A stretch of DNA of 64,000 bases from positions 1 through 64,000 of the forward strand of contig JAEYXS010000117.1 in NCBI GenBank assembly GCA_023431185.1. Reading direction: 5' to 3'. Source of the stretch: Verrucomicrobiota bacterium (GTDB lineage: Bacteria > Verrucomicrobiota > Verrucomicrobiia > Limisphaerales > JAEYXS01). Shown piece after piece: positions 7,885 through 14,971 of this stretch. Position numbers and translations under genes: made by a program. Under the pieces are notes generated by a model that was not told the DNA's origin, made no database searches, and was given only the letters and a program-made list of their open reading frames with translations. The first letter of the stretch is position 1. Each line of letters begins with the position of its first letter.

Positions 7885-10074
7885 ATGGCTGGCGAAATTA
7901 CAATTTTGGTCATTTGCACCGGGAACATTTGCCGCAGTCCCATGGCGGAAGGCTTTTTCCGTGAAGCGGTCAAGAACCGTAAGGGGTATCGCGTCATTTC
8001 CGCCGGTGTCGGGGCGATGAACGGGCAGGCACCAAGCGTGCATTCCGTGACGGCGATGCGCGAGAAAGGCATCGATATCTCCCGGCAACTCAGCAAGATG
8101 GTCACCGGCCAGATCGTGGATCAGGCGGATTACATCTTCGGGATGACCCAGAGCCACCTGGACAGTTTGATTTACATGTATCCGCAAGCGGCGGAGAAAA
8201 CTTTTCTCTTGCGGGAGTTTGATGACTCGGTGGAAGGCTATGACAAGGAGATCTCCGACCCCATCGGCTCTCCGTATCACGTTTATGCTCTGTGCCGCGA
8301 CGAGATCGAAGCGGGCGTCAAGTCCGCTGTGCAATTTATCGAGCAGACCGAAGCAGCCGCAGCGGGTGCTCACGCAGCCATGAAGAAGACAGTAGCGATC
8401 GGTTCCGACCACGGTGGTTTCAAATTGAAAGAGGTGCTCAAAGGGCATCTGCAAGGGCAGGGGATCACGGTGGAAGATTTGGGGACGTTGTCCACCGAAT
8501 CCACAGACTATCCGGACTTCGCGCACGCGGTGGCGCAATGCGTGGTACGCAATCAGGCTGATGAAGGCATTCTGGTCTGCACGACCGGTGTGGGCATGAG
8601 CATCACGGCGAACAAGGTGCCGGGTATCCGCGCCGCTCTGGTCTTCAATGAAGAGATGGCTGCGCTCTGCCGCCAGCATAATAACGCGAACGTGCTTTGC
8701 CTCGGTGAAAAGCTGGTCACCACCGAGCAGGCCAAGCGCATCGTGGACGCATTTTTGAACGCCCGCTTTGAAGGCGGACGGCATGAAAGACGAGTAAACA
8801 AGATGGAGAATACTGCCTCAACGTGCTGCGGCCCGACGGCCCAGCCCCTCGCCCAAGTGGACCCTGAGATCGCGAAGCTGATCAAGCAGGAGCGCCAACG
8901 CCAACAGGAAAACATCGAGCTCATCGCGAGCGAAAACTTCACCAGCCCCGCGGTGATGGAAGCCCAAGGCTCGGTGCTGACGAACAAGTACGCGGAAGGC
9001 TATCCCGCCAAACGCTGGTACGGTGGTTGCGAGAATGTGGACGTGGTGGAGCAGTTAGCCATCGATCGCGCGAAGCAGCTCTTCGGTGCGGAACATGCGA
9101 ACGTGCAGCCGCACTCCGGCTCCGGCGCGAACATGGCCGTTTACTTCGCCATGCTGAAGCCCGGCGACAAGATGCTGACCATGGACCTGAGCCACGGCGG
9201 CCACTTGACCCACGGCAACAAAGCTAATTTCTCCGGCAAGTTTTTCGAGATCGTCCATTACGGCGTGCGCAAGGAAGACGAGCGGATCGATTACGATCAA
9301 CTCGCTCAGATGGCCCGCGAACACAAGCCCAAGATGATTACGGTGGGCGCGAGCGCCTATCCGCGCGTCATCGACTTCAAGCGTATGAGCGAGATCGCGC
9401 AAGAAGTGGGCGCGCTCATGCTGGCAGACATCGCGCACATCGCCGGTCTAGTAGCGGCGGGTATCCATCCGAGCCCCGTGCCGTATGCTGACTTCGTGAC
9501 GACGACTACGCACAAGACCCTGCGCGGACCTCGCGGTGGTCTGATCATGTGCAAGGCGAAGTATCAGAAGGAAATCGATTCACAGGCGTTCCCGGGCATC
9601 CAAGGCGGACCGCTCATGCACGTCATCGCGGCGAAGGCGGTTTGCTTCCAGGAAGCGTTGCAGCCGTCGTTCAAGTCTTACCAGCAGCAGATTGTGAAGA
9701 ATGCCGCCGCGCTCGCGCAGGGCATGATCAAGAATGGTTACCGACTCGTTAGCGGTGGCACGGAGAATCACCTCATGCTGGTGGATGTGGGCGCCAAGGG
9801 CATCACGGGCAAGGAGTCCCAGATCGCGCTCGATGAAGCCGGTATCACCACGAACAAGAACACGATTCCTTTTGAGACACGCTCGCCGTTCCAGGCCAGC
9901 GGCGTCCGTTTGGGCACACCCGCAGTCACCACGCGCGGCATGAAAGAGGCTGAAATGGCGGAGATCGCCGACATGATCAGCGAAGTGCTTAAAGACATCA
10001 AAAATCTTGACGCCGCACACTCTGTGCGCGAACGTGTGAGGCGCTTAACCGCCAAGTTCCCTTTGCCATACTGA
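7885..10074 (+). CDS. glyA: Triple fusion: low-molecular-weight phosphatase, ribose-5-phosphate isomerase B, serine hydroxymethyltransferase
   Basis: One uninterrupted frame of 729 residues carries three complete enzymes. Residues 1-155 are a low-molecular-weight phosphatase with the P-loop CTGNICRSP (Cys11, Arg17) and the general acid Asp125 in SDPIGSPY. Residues 166-306 are RpiB with IGSDHGG, Cys232 in VCTTGVGMSITANK and the active-site region RQHNNANVLCLG. Residues 307-729 are serine hydroxymethyltransferase with ENFTSPAVMEAQGS, PLP lysine Lys544 in TTTTHKTLRGPRGG, and full length (about 423 residues). The first joint is an Ala-rich linker; the second follows the natural RpiB end FEGGRHERRV. 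Methionines remain at both joints (166 and 307) but without Shine-Dalgarno sites. The phosphatase loop has Ile15 where the Bacillus arginine phosphatase YwlE has Thr, which favours a tyrosine phosphatase. The order matches the Bacillus ywlE-ywlF-(ywlG)-glyA cluster. A TTG directly precedes the chosen ATG. Confidence 0.9.
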   Translation: MAGEITILVICTGNICRSPMAEGFFREAVKNRKGYRVISAGVGAMNGQAPSVHSVTAMREKGIDISRQLSKMVTGQIVDQADYIFGMTQSHLDSLIYMYPQAAEKTFLLREFDDSVEGYDKEISDPIGSPYHVYALCRDEIEAGVKSAVQFIEQTEAAAAGAHAAMKKTVAIGSDHGGFKLKEVLKGHLQGQGITVEDLGTLSTESTDYPDFAHAVAQCVVRNQADEGILVCTTGVGMSITANKVPGIRAALVFNEEMAALCRQHNNANVLCLGEKLVTTEQAKRIVDAFLNARFEGGRHERRVNKMENTASTCCGPTAQPLAQVDPEIAKLIKQERQRQQENIELIASENFTSPAVMEAQGSVLTNKYAEGYPAKRWYGGCENVDVVEQLAIDRAKQLFGAEHANVQPHSGSGANMAVYFAMLKPGDKMLTMDLSHGGHLTHGNKANFSGKFFEIVHYGVRKEDERIDYDQLAQMAREHKPKMITVGASAYPRVIDFKRMSEIAQEVGALMLADIAHIAGLVAAGIHPSPVPYADFVTTTTHKTLRGPRGGLIMCKAKYQKEIDSQAFPGIQGGPLMHVIAAKAVCFQEALQPSFKSYQQQIVKNAAALAQGMIKNGYRLVSGGTENHLMLVDVGAKGITGKESQIALDEAGITTNKNTIPFETRSPFQASGVRLGTPAVTTRGMKEAEMAEIADMISEVLKDIKNLDAAHSVRERVRRLTAKFPLPY

Positions 10075-10075
10075 T

Positions 10076-10212
10076 GTGTGGCAGGGTGAACCCCGCACTG
10101 AACCCCCGGTAGCAATACCGTTCAGTCACCAACAAATCCCCGAAGAACGTGGATGAAGAATCCACGTCAGCAGGGCAACAATTTGCGCCAGTAGCGGTTA
10201 AGCACTGGCGCA
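10076..10212 (+). promoter_or_regulatory. Hairpin-rich leader between glyA and rho
   Basis: Three hairpins occur in tandem. First, ACTGAAC (10097-10103) pairs with GTTCAGT (10120-10126), with an inner GGTA/TACC helix capped by a GCAA tetraloop (GNRA type) and a CCCC bulge. Second, ACGTGGAT (10147-10154) pairs with ATCCACGT (10160-10167) around a five-base loop. Third, TGCGCCAGT (10184-10192) pairs with ACTGGCGCA (10204-10212) and is followed by a T-rich TATTTTGCATTT. The third looks like an intrinsic terminator or attenuator 19 bases before rho. I could not match the set to a known riboswitch; the first hairpin may instead be the end of the glyA transcript. Confidence 0.5.
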
Positions 10213-10230
10213 TATTTTGCATTTAGACAT

Positions 10231-11814
10231 ATGGCAAGAGCACCCAAAAAAGCCACTAAGAAAGTGGCGAAGAAATCTGCCGCCCTAGAGGCAGAGCAGC
10301 CTGAATTGATGGAAACGCCGGAAGTGGTGGAAACCCCGGCAAAGCCCGCACCGGTTGAGGCCGTGAAAGCGGAACCGGAGAAAGAGACACCCAAGGCGGC
10401 CCCTGTCAAACCAGCGTCCCCGACGCCAGCACCAACAGCTGTATCCCGGCGGCTTGAATCCTCGGATGAGCTTGAACCCCCAAAGCATGCCGTTGAAGAG
10501 CATGAGGAAGAGGAAGTTCCGGCGCCACGCTCAGACGGGCCGGTGACGCCGCAGATCCGCATCAATATCAGCCAACTGCAAGCCATGGCCATTGGCGAGC
10601 TGAACAAGATGGCGAAGGAGATGGGGATCGAGAACTTCGGTACGATGAAGAAGCACGAAGTCATCTTCCAGATCCTTCAGAAGAATGCCGAACGCAACGG
10701 CATCCTCTTCGGTGAGGGTGTGCTGGAGATTTTGCCGGAAGGCTTCGGCTTCCTGCGCTCCCAAAGCTTCAACTACCTGCCGTGCCCGGAAGACATCTAC
10801 GTGTCTCCCTCGCAGATTCGCCGCTTCGATCTGCAGACCGGTGATATCATCGCCGGCCAGATCCGTCCGCCGAAAGAGAAGGAACGTTTCTTCGCGCTGT
10901 TGAAGGTGGAGTCCGTCGGACATGAGGACCCGGACAAGGCGAAGGACAAGACGCATTTCGACAACCTCACGCCGTTGTTCCCGAACAAGCGGTTCTTGCT
11001 GGAAACGGCTTCGGATGAATACTCCACGCGTGTGCTGGACTTGGTCTGCCCGATCGGCAAGGGCAGCCGTGGTTTGATCGTCGCGCCGCCGCGCACCGGT
11101 AAAACGGTGCTGATGCAGAAGCTGGCGAACGCCATCATCAAGAACAATCCCGAATGCTACCTGTTCATCCTGCTCATCGACGAGCGTCCTGAGGAAGTGA
11201 CGGACATGGAGCGCACCTGCCGTGAGGCAGAAGTGATCGCCTCCACGTTCGATGAACCGCCCGAGCGTCACGTGCAGGTGGCTGAGATGGTGATCGAGAA
11301 GGCCAAGCGCATGATCGAGCACAAGAAGGACGTTGTCATTCTGCTCGACTCCATCACGCGTCTCGCCCGCGCTTACAACACGGTGCAGCCGCACTCAGGC
11401 AAGATCCTGTCCGGTGGTGTGGATGCGAACGCGTTGCACAAGCCGAAGCGCTTCTTCGGTGCCGCCCGTAACATTGAAGAGGGTGGCTCACTGACGATCA
11501 TGGCGACCGCGCTGGTGGATACCGGTTCCCGCATGGATGAAGTCATCTTCGAAGAGTTCAAGGGCACAGGTAACATGGAAGTGCATCTGGACCGCCACCT
11601 GGTGGACCGCCGCATCTTCCCCTCGATCAACATCGAGATGTCCGGCACTCGCAAAGAAGAGCTGCTCTACCATCCGGACGAATACGGCCGCGTGGTCATG
11701 CTGCGCCGTGCGCTCACGGGCGTGCCGCCAGTCGAAGCGATGGAACTGATGCTGAACAAGCTGAAGAAGACACGCAGCAACATCGAGTTCCTGCTGACGA
11801 TGATGATGGGCTAG
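10231..11814 (+). CDS. rho: Transcription termination factor Rho
   Basis: Rho is the hexameric RNA helicase that ends transcription on untranslated RNA. The 527-residue product is longer than the E. coli protein (419) because of a roughly 110-residue N-terminal extension: a Lys/Ala-rich start (APKKATKKVAKK), then a Pro/Glu/Ala-rich low-complexity stretch ending in an acidic EEHEEEE segment. After it come the Rho N-terminal domain (INISQLQAMAIGELNKMAKE), the RNA-binding cold-shock-like domain (EGFGFLRS..YLPCPEDIYVS) and the RecA-type ATPase with Walker A APPRTGKT (Lys291), LLIDERPEEVTDMER and LLDSITRLARAYN. All core motifs are present. The gene follows a hairpin-rich leader and is closed by a strong terminator, so it may be autoregulated, as rho is elsewhere. 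Confidence 0.97.
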   Translation: MARAPKKATKKVAKKSAALEAEQPELMETPEVVETPAKPAPVEAVKAEPEKETPKAAPVKPASPTPAPTAVSRRLESSDELEPPKHAVEEHEEEEVPAPRSDGPVTPQIRINISQLQAMAIGELNKMAKEMGIENFGTMKKHEVIFQILQKNAERNGILFGEGVLEILPEGFGFLRSQSFNYLPCPEDIYVSPSQIRRFDLQTGDIIAGQIRPPKEKERFFALLKVESVGHEDPDKAKDKTHFDNLTPLFPNKRFLLETASDEYSTRVLDLVCPIGKGSRGLIVAPPRTGKTVLMQKLANAIIKNNPECYLFILLIDERPEEVTDMERTCREAEVIASTFDEPPERHVQVAEMVIEKAKRMIEHKKDVVILLDSITRLARAYNTVQPHSGKILSGGVDANALHKPKRFFGAARNIEEGGSLTIMATALVDTGSRMDEVIFEEFKGTGNMEVHLDRHLVDRRIFPSINIEMSGTRKEELLYHPDEYGRVVMLRRALTGVPPVEAMELMLNKLKKTRSNIEFLLTMMMG

Positions 11815-11845
11815 TAAGCTGGCCGTTAGAGTCTAAAATTCGAAG

Positions 11846-11875
11846 AGCCTCCGGTGATGAGCCGGAGGCTTTTTT
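11846..11875 (+). terminator. Rho-independent terminator of rho
   Basis: AGCCTCCGG pairs perfectly with CCGGAGGCT around a seven-base loop, followed by a run of six T. It lies 32 bases after the rho stop codon. Confidence 0.9.
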
Positions 11876-12033
11876 GTGCGCATTGCGGAAGTATCGAAGA
11901 TCGAAAGACAGCAGCATTCAAGCGCGCTTGAGACAGTTCAGCTGATTGAGCGAGACTAAACGCAGTTCGCTTTTGGGCGTTGCTGCGGGGTGAGACAACT
12001 CCCGACCTTCGGTACGGGACACGCCGCGCTCCA

Positions 12034-12234
12034 TCAGCAGGGTTGGTGGCCCCAGTCGTTGTACTTAAGATCTTCCTCGAAGGCAGCCATTTGCTCCTCT
12101 TTGGAGAGTTGCTTCACGGGCTCAGGAGCGGCCGCAGCTGCTTCTGGTGTGGCTGAGGGGGGTATGGCGGCACCAGCCTGTGGCACAGTTCCGGCAGGAA
12201 CGGCTGGCTGCGGATTGGAATGTGAATCGGCCAT
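12034..12234 (-). CDS. Small Pro/Ala-rich protein with conserved-looking C-terminus DWGHQPC
   Basis: This is a 66-residue predicted protein. The first 40 residues are Pro/Ala-rich and probably disordered (PQPAVPAGTVPQAG..ATPEAAAAAPEPVK). The rest is a charged helix (QLSKEEQMAAFEEDLKYN) ending DWGHQPC. No signal peptide, membrane segment or known domain is visible. The organised C-terminal part and the isolated position between the rho terminator and an empty stretch favour a real gene over the overlapping plus-strand frame, which reads as low-complexity sequence. No Shine-Dalgarno site is seen. I do not recognise the function; the terminal Cys and His might bind a metal, but that is speculation. 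Confidence 0.55.
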   Translation of the reverse strand: MADSHSNPQPAVPAGTVPQAGAAIPPSATPEAAAAAPEPVKQLSKEEQMAAFEEDLKYNDWGHQPC

Positions 12235-12303
12235 AACGGGAATAATCTAGCGCATGAGCGAGGATTAGCCAATAGGAAGCTCAAAGTTCAAACTCCCTGC
12301 GTA

Positions 12304-12324
12304 AAATCACTGCCGCAGTGATTT
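12304..12324. promoter_or_regulatory. Near-perfect 21-bp palindrome in a gene-free stretch
   Basis: AAATCACTGC and GCAGTGATTT form perfect 10-base arms around one central C. The arms are too close for a stable RNA hairpin loop, so a protein-binding site is more likely than a terminator. It lies within the 392-base gap 12235-12626 between the divergent small gene and the lipoprotein gene. Apart from this palindrome I see nothing coding or RNA-like in that gap. Confidence 0.4.
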
Positions 12325-12626
12325 CCCCGAGATTTTGTCTCCATATAGCTCATATAGCGCATGCAGGCCTAACGGTGCCGCTTTAGGTCTGGCAGGTTGA
12401 GGGCGTGAAAGAGACCGGCGAAAATAGCGCAAAATCGAACTCGCACCGGAGGTTCTGGAGATATGCAGCGGGTAAGCCGAACTTATTTGTGAAACGGTTT
12501 TTGAATAGTTTTGCAGGTTTGCTTGTCTTAATACGCAACTTGACCCATTTCCGGGCGGTGCAAGCTCCTGATGACAGGATATTTTGTTGCCTCCCGCCGA
12601 GGGCAAAAGCTAGCTTAGAAAGTTCT

Positions 12627-13706
12627 GTGGCAAAGCGTTTAACACATAAAGCATGGTCCGCCGCCTTGTTGTCCGGCAGCCTTTGGCTGACGGGTTGCGG
12701 GGAGCAGGACACGATCCGGGTCTATCAAGCGCCGAAGGAGAAGACTGCGCATGCCGGGCATGGTCATGCCCATGGGCACGGCTCCGCGCCCACAGCGGTA
12801 GAGCGGCCGAGCGCGCCGGAGCGGCCCAAACTGGATTACCAAGTCCCGGCAGGCTGGACGGAAGTGCCACAGAACCAGGTGAGTGTGGCGAATTTCAACA
12901 TCGAGGGAGCAGGCGGCTTGAAGGCCAATGTGTCCATCGCGCCTTTGCCGCCTTTGGCCAATCGCGAGACGGAAGTCGTCAACATGTGGCGGCAGCAGAT
13001 GGGCATGACGGAGATCAGCAAGGAGGAGGCGGACAAGTTGCTGAGCAGCGCGGAGGTCGCGGGCAAGCAGGGCCGCCTGTTCGAACTGGCCAGCTCAGCC
13101 AGCAGCTCAGAGGGGGCGCAACGCATCATCACGGTGATGCAGCATGACGCGGACACGAGCTGGTTCTACAAGATATCGGGTGATGACACGCTGGTGACGA
13201 GGGAGAAGGCGAACTTCATGGCGTTCATCAAGTCGGTGAAGTTTGGCGGATCAGGGGCCGGGACGACGGCATCGGTTACGGCGCCCGGTTCAACCGCCTC
13301 AGGTGGTGATTGGCAATTGCCGTCAGGCTGGAAAGTGGTCGCTCCGGGCGCGATGCAGACGGCCAAATATCAGGTGACGGGAGAAAAAGATGCAACCGGA
13401 GAGGTGACTGTGAGCGTCTTTCCTAGTGATACCGGTGGTAATCTGGCGAATGTGAACCGGTGGCTGGGACAGGTTAAACTGCCGCCCGTGGATGAAGCGG
13501 GTCTGGCGAAGATGGTGCAGCCGCTCGATCCGGCGAATCCGAAAGCGGTGCTGGTGGACATGGATAACAAGGGCGACCGGATGCTGGGCGCGATCGTGCC
13601 GCGGGGCGGACAATGGTTCTTTTACAAGTTCCGCGGCAACACGGCCCTGGTGGAGGCGAACAAAGCGGCCTTCATCGCCTTTGCCAAAGCGGAACCGCAA
13701 TTTTAG
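12627..13706 (+). CDS. His-rich lipoprotein with two copies of a similar domain, upstream of cytochrome c maturation genes
   Basis: The start is the GTG at 12627: it gives a lipoprotein signal peptide ending LWLTGC, and AGAAAG lies just upstream, whereas the longer open frame has an implausible leader. After the lipid Cys comes a His/Gly-rich stretch (HAGHGHAHGHG) that could bind metal or heme. Two similar domains follow, about residues 60-205 and 225-355. Each begins with a (D)YQVPAGW or DWQLPSGW segment and ends in a WF(Y/F)K-containing strand plus a helix (KANFMAFIKSVKF; KAAFIAFAKAEPQF). I do not recognise the family by name. It ends 17 bases before the ResB-like gene, so co-expression with cytochrome c maturation is likely, which fits an extracytoplasmic role. 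Confidence 0.75.
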   Translation: MAKRLTHKAWSAALLSGSLWLTGCGEQDTIRVYQAPKEKTAHAGHGHAHGHGSAPTAVERPSAPERPKLDYQVPAGWTEVPQNQVSVANFNIEGAGGLKANVSIAPLPPLANRETEVVNMWRQQMGMTEISKEEADKLLSSAEVAGKQGRLFELASSASSSEGAQRIITVMQHDADTSWFYKISGDDTLVTREKANFMAFIKSVKFGGSGAGTTASVTAPGSTASGGDWQLPSGWKVVAPGAMQTAKYQVTGEKDATGEVTVSVFPSDTGGNLANVNRWLGQVKLPPVDEAGLAKMVQPLDPANPKAVLVDMDNKGDRMLGAIVPRGGQWFFYKFRGNTALVEANKAAFIAFAKAEPQF

Positions 13707-13723
13707 CAGCTATATTGTTTAGC

Positions 13724-14971
13724 ATGGAAAAAATCTGGAAAACGATCTCTTCGCTCAAGCTGACGGTGATCTTGCTGGCGTTCAGTTGCGTGCTGGTCTT
13801 CATCGGCACGGTGGCGCAGGCGGATGAGGGGCTTTACAACGCCCAGGAGCGTTACTTCAAACATTGGTTTGTGCCTTGGTTCAGTTTCTTTGGCACCAAG
13901 GTGCCGGTACCGATGCCGGGCGGTTATCTGCTGGGCACGGCGCTGTTGGTAAACCTCATCGCCGCGCATATCACCCGCTTCAAATGGGGCTGGAAGAAGT
14001 CGGGCATCTTCCTGACACACATCGGCATCATCATGTTGCTGTTGGGACAGTTGACGACGGACCTGTTCTCCCGCGAGACGCAGATGCGCTTTGCCGAGGG
14101 CGAGGCCAAGCAATATTCCGAGAGCGCGATGGAGTATGAGCTGGCGGTCACCAGTGATGCCTCAGAGCACAAGGAAGACGTGGTGGCCATCCCGTTGTCG
14201 TTCTTCAAGGCGGGCAGTGAGATCAAGCACGAGAAGCTGCCGTTCACGCTGAAGGTGAAAGAATTTTGGAAGAACTCGGACACCAACTTCCGTGCGCCGA
14301 TGCAGACTAACAAGCCGGCGCTGACCACGAATGGCGTGGCGCAAAGCTTCGATTTCGTGGAAGCCCCGGAGACGAAGAAGATGGAGGAGAAGAACATCCC
14401 GACGGCGATCGTGGAAGTGGTGGGCGCGAAGGAGAATTTCGGCACCTGGGTGCTGCCGGGCTGGGCGGGCGACAACCTGCTGGTGGAGAGCATCCATATG
14501 AGCTTCGAGCGGCAGGTGGGGCATGACAGCGCCGTGCGCATCGCCAACCAATTGGGTGCGCCGCAAAGCATCGAGGTGGACGGCAAAACTTACACTATGA
14601 CGATGCGGCCGGTGCGGGCTTATAAGCCCTACACGATGACCCTGCTCAAGACCACGCACACGGTTTATCCCGGCACGGAGATACCGAAAGACTTCCGCAG
14701 CCGCGTGCTCATCGAGAATCCCGAGACGAGCGAGAAGCGGGAAGTGGATATCTGGATGAACAACCCGCTGCGTTATGCGGGGCTGACATTCTATCAGTAT
14801 CAGATGGGCAAGGATGAGCTGGACCGCAGCCGCGGCACCAGCACGCTGCAAGTGGTGCGTAATCCGAGCTGGCTCACGCCGTATGTGGGCTGCTTGGTGG
14901 TCGGCCTCGGGCTGACGGTGCAATTCATGATCCATCTCGTCGCATTTGTCTCGAAACGGAGGACCGCATGA
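13724..14971 (+). CDS. ResB-like cytochrome c biogenesis membrane protein
   Basis: This is the ResB/Ccs1 component of the system II heme-delivery complex, 415 residues from the ATG at 13724. The N-terminus MEKIWKTISSLKLTVILLAF is the standard first membrane segment of ResB. Further segments lie around GGYLLGTALLVNLIAAHI and FLTHIGIIMLLLGQL, and the last near the C-terminus (YVGCLVVGLGLTVQFMIHLVAFV). A large extracytoplasmic domain fills the middle. The family motif LRYAGLTFYQYQMG appears near residue 350. The stop overlaps the start of the CcsA gene (ATGA), so the two are translationally coupled, as expected for partners of one complex. Confidence 0.88.
   Translation: MEKIWKTISSLKLTVILLAFSCVLVFIGTVAQADEGLYNAQERYFKHWFVPWFSFFGTKVPVPMPGGYLLGTALLVNLIAAHITRFKWGWKKSGIFLTHIGIIMLLLGQLTTDLFSRETQMRFAEGEAKQYSESAMEYELAVTSDASEHKEDVVAIPLSFFKAGSEIKHEKLPFTLKVKEFWKNSDTNFRAPMQTNKPALTTNGVAQSFDFVEAPETKKMEEKNIPTAIVEVVGAKENFGTWVLPGWAGDNLLVESIHMSFERQVGHDSAVRIANQLGAPQSIEVDGKTYTMTMRPVRAYKPYTMTLLKTTHTVYPGTEIPKDFRSRVLIENPETSEKREVDIWMNNPLRYAGLTFYQYQMGKDELDRSRGTSTLQVVRNPSWLTPYVGCLVVGLGLTVQFMIHLVAFVSKRRTA

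Noticed and set aside
10076..10230. The rho leader considered as a TPP, cyclic-di-GMP, cobalamin or SAM riboswitch
   Set aside because: Partial resemblances (GGGTGAAC, CAGGGCAAC) do not extend to the conserved cores of those classes.
11990..12250. An 86-codon plus-strand frame opposite the small Pro/Ala-rich gene
   Set aside because: Its translation is Ser/Gly/Ala-rich low complexity, while the minus strand gives an organised charged C-terminus. I keep the minus-strand gene, with moderate confidence.
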